DNA of 64,000 nt from Cristatella mucedo (taxonomy: Eukaryota; Bryozoa; Phylactolaemata; Cristatellidae): NCBI GenBank assembly GCA_009760855.2, contig WPIO01000014.1, positions 3,154,501 through 3,218,500 on the forward strand, given 5' to 3'. Both the position numbers and the translations under genes were made by a program. The notes beneath the pieces were generated by a model. It made no database searches, was not told the origin of the DNA, and was given only the letters and a program-made list of their open reading frames with translations. Below are positions 15,001 through 25,900 of the stretch, one piece after another (position 1 is the first letter of the stretch; every line of letters begins with the position of its first letter).

Positions 15001-18000
15001 CTTGTCGGTGCAATCTATGTAGGCCTAAGACGAAGATAAAAAAAAAAGTGGTCAGAGTGACAAGAGATGAAATATTCGGAAGGGGGGCTACTACGGTAAT
15101 GTGAAAGCACAAGCCAAGCCACACAGGTCCATATCAAGCCAGCACAGAATTGCAGGTCACAGGCTCACCTTGTCATCCTTGTCGAAAGACAGCATAGAGG
15201 TATCCATGCCGGCAACGCCTTTCTGAGTTTGCAGTGCAGGCTTTGAATCCTCTTTTGCTAATGTGGCATCGATTAGCTTGGCATCAAGCAAGGTTTTGAC
15301 ATCTGCTTGCTTACTACAGCGACAATACCAATAAGCTGCATTGACCAAAGTAGTTTAGTGGTGCAAGAACACAAGCACAGTGAATAGGAAATAGGTTGGA
15401 ACGTACCACTTTTGCAGTATCACTGGCAGCTGATACTCAGCAACGACCTTGAACCTCAATACACAAACCTCTAACATTTTCATTAAAAGTTCCCGGCCCT
15501 AAAGCGGCAACAAAAGCAGCGATCATGATCCAATCTTAGTTCTGAAACTTAATGATCACTTGCACCACTGGAATGTACCCACAATGTATCTCTGTCTGTG
15601 ACTCCACAAAGCCACAAAGACTACTTGGGTGTTATGAAGGAGAGTTTTGAAATAGCACACTCACAGCATAAGTGGCTTTCGGTACGCATTCGGTAGCCAA
15701 CTGACTTCATCTCACACAGCAAAGTGAAATTGGAAGCATAGCAGAGCCAGAAGAGCAGTTGAGGTGGTGAGTAGCATGGAAGTAGCAGCTCAGGGCAGCT
15801 GAAAAGGATACAATGCTCTCACCGTGCCATTTTCCTGGTCACTTTTCTGTTTAACGCCCTCGACGAGGTTCAGAAGTAGCTTGCACGACATGGTCTGAAT
15901 GTTACTAGGCAAAGTCTCGTCATGCACACTCTTTGCAAAGAGACCAACGGCAAGTGCAAGATCAGTCAACGGCAGTGCTGACCGCACGTGATGCACAAGG
16001 TCAGCCAAGGTGCTGTAAGCAAGTGGCCGCAGCGAGTCGTGGGCAGTCCATCCGCCTCCTGTCAGCATATTTTCATCGAACAGGCGCTCAATGTGGGGAA
16101 CGAACTCTAAAGTGAGAGAAAACCTCCTCGATAGCTTACCAAAACCAACAGGGGGGCAGTCCACACAGCATACAGTAACATGGGACTAAATAGAACCGGA
16201 AGTCCCATCAGATTCGTGAGGACTACTACAGGAAATGTCATAAGCATAAGAAGCAGTAACATTAAAATAAAAACCAGAACATGATCTGCCACCATAAGAT
16301 CGTGGTACCTTAACAAAACAAAAACCAGCAGAATCTGAAGAATCCGTGTTTGAACATCACTTAGGCTAACGCATATAAGCAATAAGGCTCACACTTACTA
16401 TTTCGAAGTTCGGTTGCCAGGATGTGCCGTGCAGCGATAAGCAACTCCTTTCGCAGATGAGCCACCTCTTGTGGGCAAAGTGCCAATAGACCCAACATGC
16501 CTCGGACAAGTTGCTGTGAATGAGCGGCAACTACATCCTGCAACCACGAACGAAAACAGCTACCTTAATTTTTTCCTTTTGCAGCAAATGTAAAGCGCCT
16601 AGAAAGAGATTGGGTTATCTGAGGGCGCTTTATCAAGTGCATTATTATTAGTATTATTATTATTATTAATTGGAATATCAATCTACAAAATATGCGGAGC
16701 AGGCTTAATAACCATACACTGTTCAGGATGCACGAATCAAAGACTGGTTACATGGGGGAAAAAGTTTCAGATATGATATGCAGCACAGCAGAAAACCTCT
16801 GAAAGTTTAAATTCCAAAAATTATACTCAGGGAATCCTGTGCCTTCGTCAGAAAAAGACATAAACTCGCTACCTCTTAAGTACAATCCCAGAGCATTGTG
16901 AGAACCGCAAGCACGACTTACACATAAATACCCCCTCGTATAAATTTCGTGCAGCTGGCACAGAGGTGAGGAGTGCCGGCTTACTCGGCAAACGTTTCTG
17001 CCTTGAATTTCAATCCTCCGACAGGCACCATGCACGGCTTTTCCTACTATAGTAAACGTCCAACAGGGCAAGGAACAGATAGCGCTGACAAGTTTCCTGA
17101 CAACTGACCAACATCCAGAAGCAAAAAATGGCCATCGGCTACTTGGGCCAATCCCACCTTGATGCAGGCATTGTAAGCCTGCACAATTCTTACAGAAGCT
17201 GGCACTTGAAAATGTAATGGTCAGATCCTCAATCCTTCACATATAATGCAATAACTTGCATCTGCAACTTCACAAAGTCGCTAGAATCATACAAAGTGGT
17301 ACAAAGCAGAGGACCACCTGGAGAGCCATATATGGGACACTAAGCTTAGTGGCTCTTGGTGCGTAACTAGTGGCCACAAAACGAGTGCAGAAAGCAGAAG
17401 TGAGAAGCACAGGTGATTAGGATAGTTCACAAACTAGAAAGTAGAAAAACAGCAGCAGTTGTGGTCAGCTGTCAAAAGGAAATTTTGAGCAGTGAAGGTC
17501 ACAGCTAAGCAAAAACTATAGAAATGAGTTTCCCGTGGCCTATGCCCTGCAGAGCTAATGCATTCGCTGCCAATGGCCTTGAAGCAAAAGTAAAAGAACA
17601 GCAAACGCAAATTGTAGAGACCTCATTGTGAAAGGAGGCCACTGATAGTGCCAGCCAGCAGTCCTGGCACCCAACAATATCTTGATCTATCTTTATCTAC
17701 AGAAAAGTAGCTGAGCAAATGCCATGCGATGTTACTAGATGGCCCGTAGAATATGCACCCAGAAAGCTCAGTATATTCTTTAAGTGCGTAAACAAGCAAC
17801 GACGATTGTAAACACTCAAACAGCATCATCTATGCAGCAACACAATGCACTCAACATAAAGAGGGCGACCGCACGTTGCACAACGATAAGACTCCCAAAT
17901 CAACATAACGTTCCCAGGTCGACACACTTCCCCACTAGAGAAAAATGAAAGTATAGCCAAACCATGTCACTAATTCGCTAACCACAGGGACGTAATAAAG

Positions 18001-21000
18001 TCCATAAGCATATTCGTATGGTACAATTTTGTTCGCATGTGTAAAAAGCTCCGTCCCTGTTAGCTCATTCTTGATCACAATAAGTACCTGATAAACTCGA
18101 ATGATATAAGCAAGAAAAGACAAAGTCTTGATCTGCGCAGCAATGAAGTCTACAAATATCTCTTTGTTGAACATCGGGCTCGTTCTAAAATAAGAAAATA
18201 GCCGACATGTTACAAGGCAACACCGAGAAGATGCAACCACTGCTATCACCTCTCATTGTACCAACGTTGGCAGAAGGTGAAAGCAGCAAACTTCACAATT
18301 TACTAGGTACCAGACACAAACCACTGTTTATTAAATAACCGTTTAGGAGCTGAATGCAATTACCTTTGCTGGGGTGTAGGCTGAAGAACAAGAGCACTCA
18401 TGATGAGTGGAATGAATTCGGCTACCTCCTGGTGGACGTTGCTTTTGAATAGTTGGTACATCAGTACAACGATGATAGGCAGTTCAGCGAGGACTTTAAG
18501 TGATAGCGTGACACGTGGAATGACATTAAACTGCAGAACAATAAGCACGGCACATCAAGACACTTGATTTTTGCAAACTCGGTAGTGACCCACAGCAGCA
18601 GCTAACATTTGAAAATACGAGCCATAAAAAGTATAACACCGATGAAGCAACTAAATAAAGACTAACAAGCTAAACTACATGCAGGACGTATCTAAAACGT
18701 ATCGAATAAGAAAATGCAACGCCAAATGGGAGAAAAAAAGAGATTTACCGTGACAGGCTGATTGTCGGGATTTCGCTTTTCTGTCGTTATTGGAGTAACG
18801 GCAAATATCTCCGGAAGCAAAATGTCTACAGCAATTTCCGTTATGTCTTTCACTTTTATCTGTGATCGTGGCTCAAATATTTTTTGCAAGTGAGAAGGAA
18901 GCTCCTTGTAAATGTTCTTCACAAATTGAAGAAACTTTTGAACCTACAGCAACATAGCCGAATGAAAAGAAGTGCTCCAACAAGTCAATGTGCAATGAAA
19001 CAGCAGCCAAGAACTAAGTAGTTTACCTCGGGACCATACGGTGGACGGTATGTCTTGTGTAGCTCAATGATAATACGTAAGCAAACAAGGACATTCTCTT
19101 CATTCTCAATCTAAAAGAGGATAAGGAAAATCGGGTTCATGAGATGAAATAAAACTCTGCAAACACGAGCATTCACTTAACATCTTGCCACATTTGCCGA
19201 AATGATAGCCTGCCTGACATTTCAGCCAAAACAAAGCTAATTGCCTTCACGCAAGGGGGGGTGAAGAAGCTGCCGATTACCTCGAGCAGATTAAGCACTA
19301 ACGTTAGAATTTGTTTCCAAAATGGTTTCAAGAGCTCGTTGGTTGGCAGCCTGTGCAAAATCTCCAGAAGAATTTTCCGCAGTTGCTACAGGTACAACAA
19401 TGTTCTGTCAATTACTGAAGCGCAGACAATAACAAAAAAGCCCAAATGCTGACAAGACAGCAGCAGCACCAAATGCTGGGCCTTTGAAAAACTTATGACA
19501 CGGCAACGAGATGTCGATTGAACACTACCCGTTGTGGAAAAATCGCAATACCTGCATGCTGAGCTCAGCAATGAACTGCGGCTCTCCTTCCTGAAGCACT
19601 TTCAGAAACACCTTCACAAGGTCGGGTAGCATTTGAGAATACTGAGCAGACGATACAACAGACTACAGCGCAGAATAAGACACGCGGCCAGCATGAGGTG
19701 AATGAACAAGCAGAAAAGCCAGAGCGAGAAATCAATGAACGATCGCCTTTGTTTGCATTTTACCTCGAGGTTCTCGCTCAGCTCCTGAGCTGCCTTCAGC
19801 TTCTTCTCGAGTGCTACAGCAGGAAACGACTATGAGGGTAACAGCAGAATGCAGGCTACTATTGGACACATTCCATTCGGTCCGAGCAAGAGACAAAGAT
19901 GATCAGATCTTATCAGCTACTGGCATCCGTGCCGACTCAAAACGAATAGGGGAGCAGCGCCATTACTTTCAGTTGCATCCATCACAACAGCTGAAAAGAA
20001 GAGATTCTTTTTCTTGCTGATCAGACCTTTGTCAGTACAACCACCCTAATTCACTATTCACAAGACCAAACTTGTGTACGACCTGCATGTCAAACTTGCT
20101 TTGCATCGAAAGGCCAACAAACCAGTTGCCCTTCATACAGTCCAGCACTGTTCTTCATACATTAATCTCGTTCTCTTGCTCCTCTTACAGTAAGTTGCAA
20201 GCACCTGAATAGAGATTGATGTATCTTACGGCACTACGTAAGACTCATTATTAGTATTAGTTTTGCATTATTACTCTCATTTACTGTATCACTGCTGCGA
20301 GGCTCAGGCTACAAGCCAATGGTTTAGCCTAGGCCCAACCAAGGCCAAGGTCGTGCTTACCTCATAGCAATATAAAGTGCCAACAAAGAGATTGAGTTAC
20401 CCGATGTCAAATGCATTATTACTATTATTAGGGTGAATGTATGGAATGACCGAGGTCATGGGCTCGCACCCTCCCCCCCCCCGTGGCATAAGTGAAGCCC
20501 CTGAATAGAGATTAAATTCTCTAGGGCTCCAGAAAAATGAATATATTTTTTATTTAAGGCAGTCATGTGCAAAGAGTTACATAACCCTGAAAAATGCCCA
20601 AAGCTGCCACAAAGGAAGAAAGCATGACAATAGCCACCTACAAGCAGTGGTGCCTTACAGGACACCACAAAATAATAATAATAATGCACTTAATAAAGTG
20701 TCCTCAGAGAACTTAATCTCTTTCTAGGCGCTTTACATTTGCTGCAAAGTGAAATGCAATTGAATGGTAAGTAAAATCATGCTTGAAAAACAAACAAAAT
20801 GAATAATATGGTTAGGGGTGACATACACAGGGTCAGCATGCAAATGTGGTTAGTGGCAGCATGCACAGTGTCAGCACGCATAAGCACATCAAGGACGAAT
20901 CACAGGGACCCACTAAATGCTGTCCTAAATAGGTGTTTTTAAGTTCCTTTTAAATGTGGTCAGGTCAGGGGATGTTCTGACGCAGGTCGGCAGGGAGTTC

Positions 21001-22632
21001 CAGGCTTTGGGACCATACGAACTAAATGCACGGTCTCCAAAGGATTTAAGGTTTGTACGAGGTATTTCTAGACTGTTTGATTCCGAAAAGCGGGTGGTAC
21101 GATGCTTGGCCTGATGGGGTAGTATATCTGAAAGATAGGCTGGAGCCATAGAATGAAGAGACCTAAAAGTGAGCGACAAAACCTTGAAGTCAATCCGTTG
21201 CTTGACTGGTAGCCAGTGCAGGTCGGCGAGAAGTGGAGTAATGTGGCAACTGCGACGCTCACGACAGACAAGCCTAGCTGCAGAGTTTTGCACCAGCTGC
21301 AATCGCCTGATCGCACATGCTGGTAGGCCAGTAAGCAGTGAGTTGCAGAAGTCGAGACGGATTGTCACGAATGCATGGACCAACTTGGACGTGGTATCCT
21401 TTTCTAAACGAGCCCGAATTAAAGCAATGTTATGAAGCTGAAAATAGGCAGATTTGACTGTGGAGCTGATATGGTCGTCTAACGAGAGGTCGCTTTGGAA
21501 TATCATCCTCCTGCTCAAATCCTCACATCCTCCTGCTCAAATCAATCCTCAAGCAGGCTATCATGAACTGCCTGCTGCAAGTGGAATCAGCTGCTATGGC
21601 TCTTCTACTGCCTTTTAAATAAGGCTTTTGCTATTAACTTAATTTACCAATACTATACTTTTAGTTATTCAATACTACGATGTTTAATTCTGTATCTCGG
21701 TAAGGGTGAAGAGCTTGCAGAGCGATTGCAATAAGGTCTTGCTCCTGCATAAAGATTTGCCAAATCACTGACACGGTATGAAACGACCACTGCATTAATA
21801 CTACAGCATCAACATCCGGCGTAATATACACGGTTACACGTTGAAATAAACGTATCGTGATTCACAATATCCTGTATCCATGGCCCAATTTAATAAGTTT
21901 TAAAAAATGAGACTGCCATGTTGAACTGAATTTTTCAGTAAAAATAAGCTAGTTGATAAGCAATTAGTTTAGGCTGGCAAGTTCTTTTTCTGATTCGACT
22001 CAAGCTCACACGTGCTTAGCCTCCATCAATCACCGGCAATTTTTGTTAATATATTTGTGAGCCAATAATTCATCGAGTAGGTGTGAAACTTCAACCCATT
22101 TCAGGGGGCCCTTCTCAAGGCAAGGCTGGGTGCAAAGTAAAACAATGGAACGAAAACAACATGATATGTAGACACTAAGCAGCCGGGAAATCTCATCCTA
22201 ACCCTTAGTCAGCTGATTCTGGGGTAAGAAATTCGCCAACACGAGTCTCATCGATCGCGATTGTCACATAGAAAATGGCAGGCAGTAAGCGAAGTGCGGT
22301 TAATATAATCGTCAAAGGTAAGTCTCGGAAGACCGCACACAAAACAAGCTCAAGCCGGCCCAAGCGCTGAGTATAGCGAACCGGTTGAGGTCACTAGTAT
22401 GCCGTAGCGCTCGGCGTTAGACGGTTACATAAAAACTAACGCATAAATACAAATTACCTGAGGCAGAGTCTCCAATCAGCTGTATGTAAGATTTGAATTG
22501 GATGTCTTGCTGAGCCATCTTCACGGGTTGGCCACTTCGCAAATCGTTGTCAGCGCCTTGAAGCATACGAAAATAATGCATGTATAAGGTAGCGTTTAAT
22601 AAAGCTTCAAAATTTTTTCCGTCCACAGACAT
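1..22632 (-). CDS. TRRAP: TRRAP orthologue, 5' half (31 exons, partial at left edge)
   Basis: TRRAP is a catalytically dead PIKK-family scaffold that binds transcription activators and anchors the SAGA and TIP60/NuA4 histone acetyltransferase complexes in the nucleus. Exons, in transcription order: 22632-22458, 19813-19764, 19662-19552, 19385-19281, 19110-19027, 18943-18749, 18530-18364, 18184-18088, 16537-16399, 16106-15823, 15498-15407, 15313-15169, 15024-14992, 14879-14753, 12010-11869, 11767-11710, 11589-11497, 11416-11320, 11162-11065, 10708-10543, 10414-10248, 10087-9782, 8583-8432, 8309-8185, 8092-7997, 7911-7721, 4793-4708, 4595-4484, 4262-4080, 3186-3037, 136-1. Every junction is GT-AG and every phase matches; 4162 nt give 1387 codons without a stop. 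Signature strings in order include [89 protein letters not shown] and [15 protein letters not shown]. Only the N-terminal HEAT-repeat part is in the window; the FAT and pseudokinase parts lie beyond it. Where vertebrates have a proline-rich linker, this gene has a shorter non-proline segment (exons 12-13, the latter only 33 nt). The start ATG at 22632 is the first in frame. The exact start is less certain than the rest. Confidence 0.96.
262..420 (+). mobile_element. tRNA-like SINE, family SINE-B
   Basis: A tRNA-type B-box (GTGTTCGAATCCT, from 312) is followed by a conserved body (GTGGGCGATCCTTTATTGC, ACAGCCATAAAGGCTCTT, ATACAAATGAGGCTG). The same body recurs at four other places in this window, which marks it as a dispersed SINE and not a tRNA gene. 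Confidence 0.7.
1080..1885 (+). mobile_element. Nested LINE 3' ends in TRRAP intron
   Basis: An older CR1-like 3' end (1080-1215, with [15 protein letters not shown] and APKVWN; its tail resumes about 1695-1885) is interrupted by a family A copy at about 1268-1694. That copy reads [20 protein letters not shown] and ends with the usual tail and (TTA)n. Both lie antisense to TRRAP in its intron 137-3036. Confidence 0.65.
1962..2307 (+). repeat. Two-phase minisatellite, 13/16-bp units
   Basis: The array has three blocks: about four copies of a 16-bp unit (TAGTGATGATGCTACC), six copies of a 13-bp unit (TAGTGATGCTACC), then about 13 near-perfect copies of another 16-bp unit (GATGCTACCTGCCGCC). 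All share the core GATGCTACC. It lies in the last TRRAP intron of the window. Because 16 is not a multiple of 3, one 16-residue peptide repeat can be read in all three forward frames; this is a property of the repeat and not evidence of a gene. Confidence 0.95.
3300..3560 (-). mobile_element. Diverged CR1-like LINE fragment in a TRRAP intron
   Basis: An 80-codon antisense frame holds [20 protein letters not shown] and a [10 protein letters not shown] end, the diverged counterpart of the VQNSAARLV...HWLPVK block of family A. Confidence 0.6.
5975..6135 (-). mobile_element. SINE-B copy
   Basis: Reverse-strand copy: gcagcctcaataatataag at the 3' end of the element, ...aacccacgacctaggtcg as the tRNA-like part. 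Diverged. In the TRRAP intron 4794-7720. Confidence 0.6.
6288..6377. repeat. Three imperfect ~32-bp tandem units
   Basis: Units share CATTTATAAAGGTAGCA(C/T)TATC and diverge by a few bases each. In the TRRAP intron 4794-7720. Confidence 0.75.
10831..10932. repeat. 51-bp tandem duplication in a TRRAP intron
   Basis: Two adjacent copies (10831-10881, 10882-10932) start TTTCACAACCCCACTGCACA and differ by one or two bases. Between exons 19 and 20. Confidence 0.9.
12215..12275. repeat. 30-bp tandem duplication
   Basis: Two copies of a unit containing ACACAGGGAGAAAGACCAGT, in the intron between TRRAP exons 14 and 15. Confidence 0.85.
13047..13135 (-). mobile_element. Diverged family A tail
   Basis: (ATT)n/(AAT)n run, then 'cagcacctgtaaaaagctta' and 'ttctctttctagacacttta' with partial match to the tail; TRRAP intron between exons 14 and 15. 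Confidence 0.45.
13321..13585. mobile_element. SPIN-like hAT miniature element carrying a TRRAP exon fragment
   Basis: The element begins CAGTGGTTCTCAAGC and ends GAGAACCGCTG, giving inverted termini CAG(T/C)GGTTCTCAA. Near both ends are GCGACCCC motifs, with 'CTAATGCCGCGACCCC' on the left and 'GGGGTCGCGACCCACAG' on the right. This matches my memory of the SPIN ('Space Invader') hAT family termini. The flanks gcctagac and acctagag agree at 6 of 8 bases (CCTAGA core), as expected for an 8-bp hAT target duplication. The interior does not look like SPIN: a 31-bp segment (13388-13418 and 13530-13560, one mismatch) is directly repeated around a 94-bp copy of TRRAP sequence (13429-13522). It lies in the intron between exons 14 and 15 of TRRAP. 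Confidence 0.8.
13429..13522 (-). pseudogene. Captured copy of TRRAP exon 15 end plus splice donor
   Basis: These 94 bases are identical to 11854-11947, which hold the last 79 nt of TRRAP exon 15 (coding the [20 protein letters not shown] region) and the first 15 nt of the following intron, including its GTGAGTG donor. The copy keeps the same strand as the gene and sits 1.5 kb upstream of the original exon. It lacks the true acceptor and is not in phase with exon 14, so it should not be translated in the normal transcript. Confidence 0.92.
14264..14644. repeat. 191-bp tandem duplication in a TRRAP intron
   Basis: Sequence 14264-14454 (starting TAAGCTTATAATTGG) is repeated immediately at 14455-14644. 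The copies differ by one base in an A-run and are otherwise identical as read, so the duplication is recent. It lies 108 bp from exon 14 and does not touch it. Confidence 0.93.
15583..15812 (-). mobile_element. Family B LINE 3' end next to TRRAP exon 10
   Basis: Matches the last ~230 bp of the family B LINE (3' end 'aatgtatctctgtctgtgac' in antisense through 'cagggcagctgaaaaggat'). It lies in the same sense as TRRAP and ends about 10 bp downstream of the exon 10 donor. Confidence 0.8.
16573..16670 (+). mobile_element. Tail-only family A copy in a TRRAP intron
   Basis: 'tttgcagcaaatgtaaagcg', 'cctagaaagagattgggtta' and (TTA)n. It starts about 36 bp upstream of the TRRAP exon 9 acceptor, so it may overlap the branch-point region. 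Confidence 0.8.
20190..20265 (+). mobile_element. SINE-A/LINE-A tail remnant
   Basis: 'agttgcaagcacctgaatag', 'agattgatgtatcttacggc' and a short TTATTAGTATTAG end. Only the tail is present. Confidence 0.45.
20345..20430 (+). mobile_element. Diverged family A tail
   Basis: 'ataaagtgccaacaaagaga', 'ttgagttacccgatg' and 'gcattattactattatta'; TRRAP intron 1. Confidence 0.45.
20420..20560 (+). mobile_element. SINE-A copy, 5' truncated
   Basis: Retains 'gaccgaggtcatgggctcgc', a C-run, 'gcccctgaatagagatt' and 'aaaaatgaatat'. In TRRAP intron 1. Confidence 0.6.
20672..21520 (-). mobile_element. 3' part of CR1/L2 LINE, family A, in TRRAP intron 1
   Basis: A 197-codon frame (21518-20925) encodes the C-terminal part of a CR1/L2-type polyprotein: [40 protein letters not shown] and [18 protein letters not shown]. 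Its 3' UTR continues to 20672 and ends in the family tail (gcagcaaatgtaaagcgcc...gggcgctttatcaagtgcat then (TTA)n, read on the minus strand). The frame is intact over this stretch, so the copy is fairly young; it is truncated at the 5' end. Confidence 0.9.
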
Positions 22633-22993
22633 TATTTAAAGTCGAACTTGACAAAAGTACACTGCAGCGATGCTTAACATCGCATGAAGGGTGGCGAACA
22701 CAAGAAAGATCGGCCACTAATCCATCTTAAGTGCAAAAGGCACGCTGCAGCATACTATGACTTACCGATATGGTACATTGACTGGTGGAAAATAATGACA
22801 GCTATATTCCAGATCGTATCCACGAAGATCTTCAACCAGAAAGCTGCAGTACTCAATAAGCATATGAATCCCGCCGGTACTCCATTACCATTACCCAGAA
22901 CTCCAAGCCCCCAAAAGTGGATATAAGCCCGAATAGAGTGTTATCTGCAGATTCTTTTCCGCTTCCGACCATGGACTACCGCGTTGCTGTTGC
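22633..22993. promoter_or_regulatory. Putative bidirectional promoter, TRRAP / RPP25-like
   Basis: The TRRAP start codon (minus strand) and the best candidate start of the RPP25-like gene (plus strand, 22994) are 361 bp apart and face away from each other. Two housekeeping genes in this arrangement usually share a promoter. On the plus side, an ATG at 22971 in good context (gaccATGG) opens a 12-codon uORF that stops at 23009 and overlaps the candidate main start in another frame, which could damp translation. No TATA box was identified. The promoter call is inferred from gene spacing, not from a recognised motif. Confidence 0.45.
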
Positions 22994-25900
22994 ATGTTAC
23001 GATGGTTAAGTCAGTGTTATTTTAAAGGTAAGAAGTGTGCCCAGATATTAACATGATTTGGATTGTGATCCTGTTTGTGCAGTTCAGATGCTTTGAGTCA
23101 CTGTGGGTTTTGCGATCGACTTATCCCAGGCATAGGCTGGCTTCCGGTTTTGACTCGCTGGTTCGTCGTTCAGTTGACATTGTACCGTAACCATTTAGCC
23201 CACTATACTTAAGTTATGCGGGACTCCATGCGAGTCTCTAACCCCCTACCCCTGCCTTCAGAATTTCAGGTAATGTCTTGACGTATCACTGAGACTTGCC
23301 GCGAATCATCTGTGAACCGTCGGAATTACTGCTGCAGGGCCACCTGGTGGCCCCTATGGTTTGCGTTATGCGTTTTGGAAATCTCACTGATATACGACGT
23401 GTGAATTTTTTAGGCAGTTGGATTTTTATACTGCTGCTTTGCTTTTGTTTTAGCTAGATGGTCTGGCTGAATTATTAGTACAGGGGCACCCGGGTTTACT
23501 TGAATCGAGCTGCACAAGCTGACTTTGCTAAACAAGTTTAACCATAGCGGTCGACTGCAGCATCCTGCCCACCTAACCTAAGCCACCTCCAGCATCGACT
23601 AGCTGCCAACCAAGTTTGACCGATTAAAGGGAGGGTCATGTGACCCTCGGCATCGCTTGCTCCAGCTCTCTCCTCTCTATCTATCTCTATCTTATCATCT
23701 GTCTCTCTCTTCCTCCTTCTATGTTGGAGCCTACTCGACCACGGTGAGCTCATCTACAGTATACTCTCAGTGCGAGTTTAAGAACTGCGTCTCAACTGTT
23801 AAGCTTGCCAGCTTCTCGTGTTGGCTTAAAATGCATTATCTAGCATCGCAACTCCTCTGCGCACGAGCCTATCACTAGCATGCAGACGGAAACAACCAAC
23901 CATGCTTGCTGTCTCATTGTCGCCCGTAGCCCTAAAAGCATGCCGCACGAAGGATGGTACTCTGCACCCACCGTATTCGAAGAATTGAAATTTGCACATT
24001 GTAATTTAAATTCAATTTAATTTTAAATAAAATGCAACATTTTAATTTGTGATTTTCGGGGGCACGACGCTGGCAGCTGTGGCCTCATTCGATGGTCAAT
24101 CTTCGAGCTTGGAGGCACTATCCGGTGGAAGCATCATTGCTGTGGGGGCGGCGGCGCAGACCTGCTCGGTTACCGTCTGGGCTTGGCTCGAGCTCTTCGT
24201 GAATATAGTTGTTATTTGCCGACTTCTGGTACAATACTTTAAGCATGCTTTTTTTTTCTTTAGAATACTCTTAGGATACCAAAGCAAAGTGTTTTACTGA
24301 CAAATACTCGTTACTCTTGAAGAGTGCACATTCCCTAGTGTCACAAAAATAAACTACCCTGCTTATGCCACATAATATTACAGAGTAATTAGAGTTGTTA
24401 GTCATTTAGTCATCTTACTGGAGAATACCGGTCTGGCAGAAGATTGGTGCTGAAGAATCTCTAAATTTGGCTAACTTATGGAACTGATCCAAAGACCTTC
24501 TCTCCTTCCTATTTGATCTGCTTTCCCCCTTTCGTTTGTCATAATCAGTTCGGCGATAGTGTTGATTCTTCATTTGGTTTGTATGCCTGTTGACATTATG
24601 CTGTATACGTCATCAAACATCCTGGAGCTTTATTTTTCGGTTATCCAGTTAGCCCTTGAAGTATGGTGCTCCCCCACAGATCAGCTGTAGGTTCCCTTCT
24701 TTTTGCGATTGATTCACTTCCTCCTACCGATGTAATTGCCAATCACAATCTAGGCTTTCATTGTTATGCCAATGACACAGAGCTGTATTTGTCCTTGGAT
24801 CCTTATCTGCCTTCTAGCACCTCAAACTTTCTCAGCTCCTTGCCGCATGAATTGCTGGCAGCTTTCTTGAATTGAAGAACGACAAAACCAACTTACTAGT
24901 TATAGGCAAACCAAGTGTTACTCAGTAGCTGGAAAGCCTGGCTCTCCAAACCGGCTCTACCAGCATATCTCTGGTAGCCTCTGCATGGAATCTGGGTGTC
25001 CCCTTCCGTAGTGACTTTTCATTAGTTGACCACTTCATCTCCATTTTCAAGTCTGTCTACTTTCAGCATTGCAACATCTAAAAAATTACGCTTGCCTAGA
25101 TAAGAATTCCTTAGCCTAGCTGGTACATGCATTTTGATATTCCGTTTAGACGTCAGTAACTTACTACTTGCAGGTCTGTGCAGTAAGATGCTTACCGATG
25201 CTACAAAACTCGTCAGCCGGGCTTTTCTGTTGTGAATGCCTCACTGCCAAACTACACCACTTTCCATTGACGTACTGGCTCCACATCAAGTAGCTTATTG
25301 ACTTCAAGGTTCTGTCATTCACTTTTAGGTCCCTTCTTAGAATGTTATGCAAAAGTTGTATTATTATTATTATTACCAATATGGAGGCTTCTTGGGTAAC
25401 CTGCCAAGATTGTGCTAGAAAAATCGTGGCAGACCCTTCTAGTATTCGAAACTTTTGAAATCAGAAGGCTCCATATGCAGAAGTTTGACCACTCCCATGA
25501 GAGTCGTGGATCTTCAGTCAATTCTAGGGAAGTAGGATGCATGCTGCATATGCATCAATTATTGTATTGTAATGTATCTCCGTCTGTAACTCCACGAAGC
25601 CACAAAGACTATGTGGGTGCTACGCATGTGAGTTGTGTGTAGCGCACTCACAGCCAAAGCGGCTTTCGGTACGTATTCGGTAGCCAACAGACTTCGTCTC
25701 ACGCAACAAGGAGAAAGTGAGAAGTATAGCTGAGTCAGGAGAGCAGTTGAAGTAGTGAGTAGCATGGAAGTAGCAGCTCGGGATGGCTGGAATTGGTGTG
25801 CCATTGTCGGCAGTGCGAGAGTAGTTGTCAAGAATCGTGGAAGCGAGTTCCACAGTCTAGGACCCGCAGAGTAAAAGCTTCTGTGGCCAACGGTCTTTAA

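Noticed and set aside
24049-24300. GC-rich island with overlapping ORFs on both strands (Ala/Ser-rich)
   Set aside because: No recognisable protein, no phase-compatible junction with the RPP25-like exons; may be a repeat or regulatory island but unsupported.
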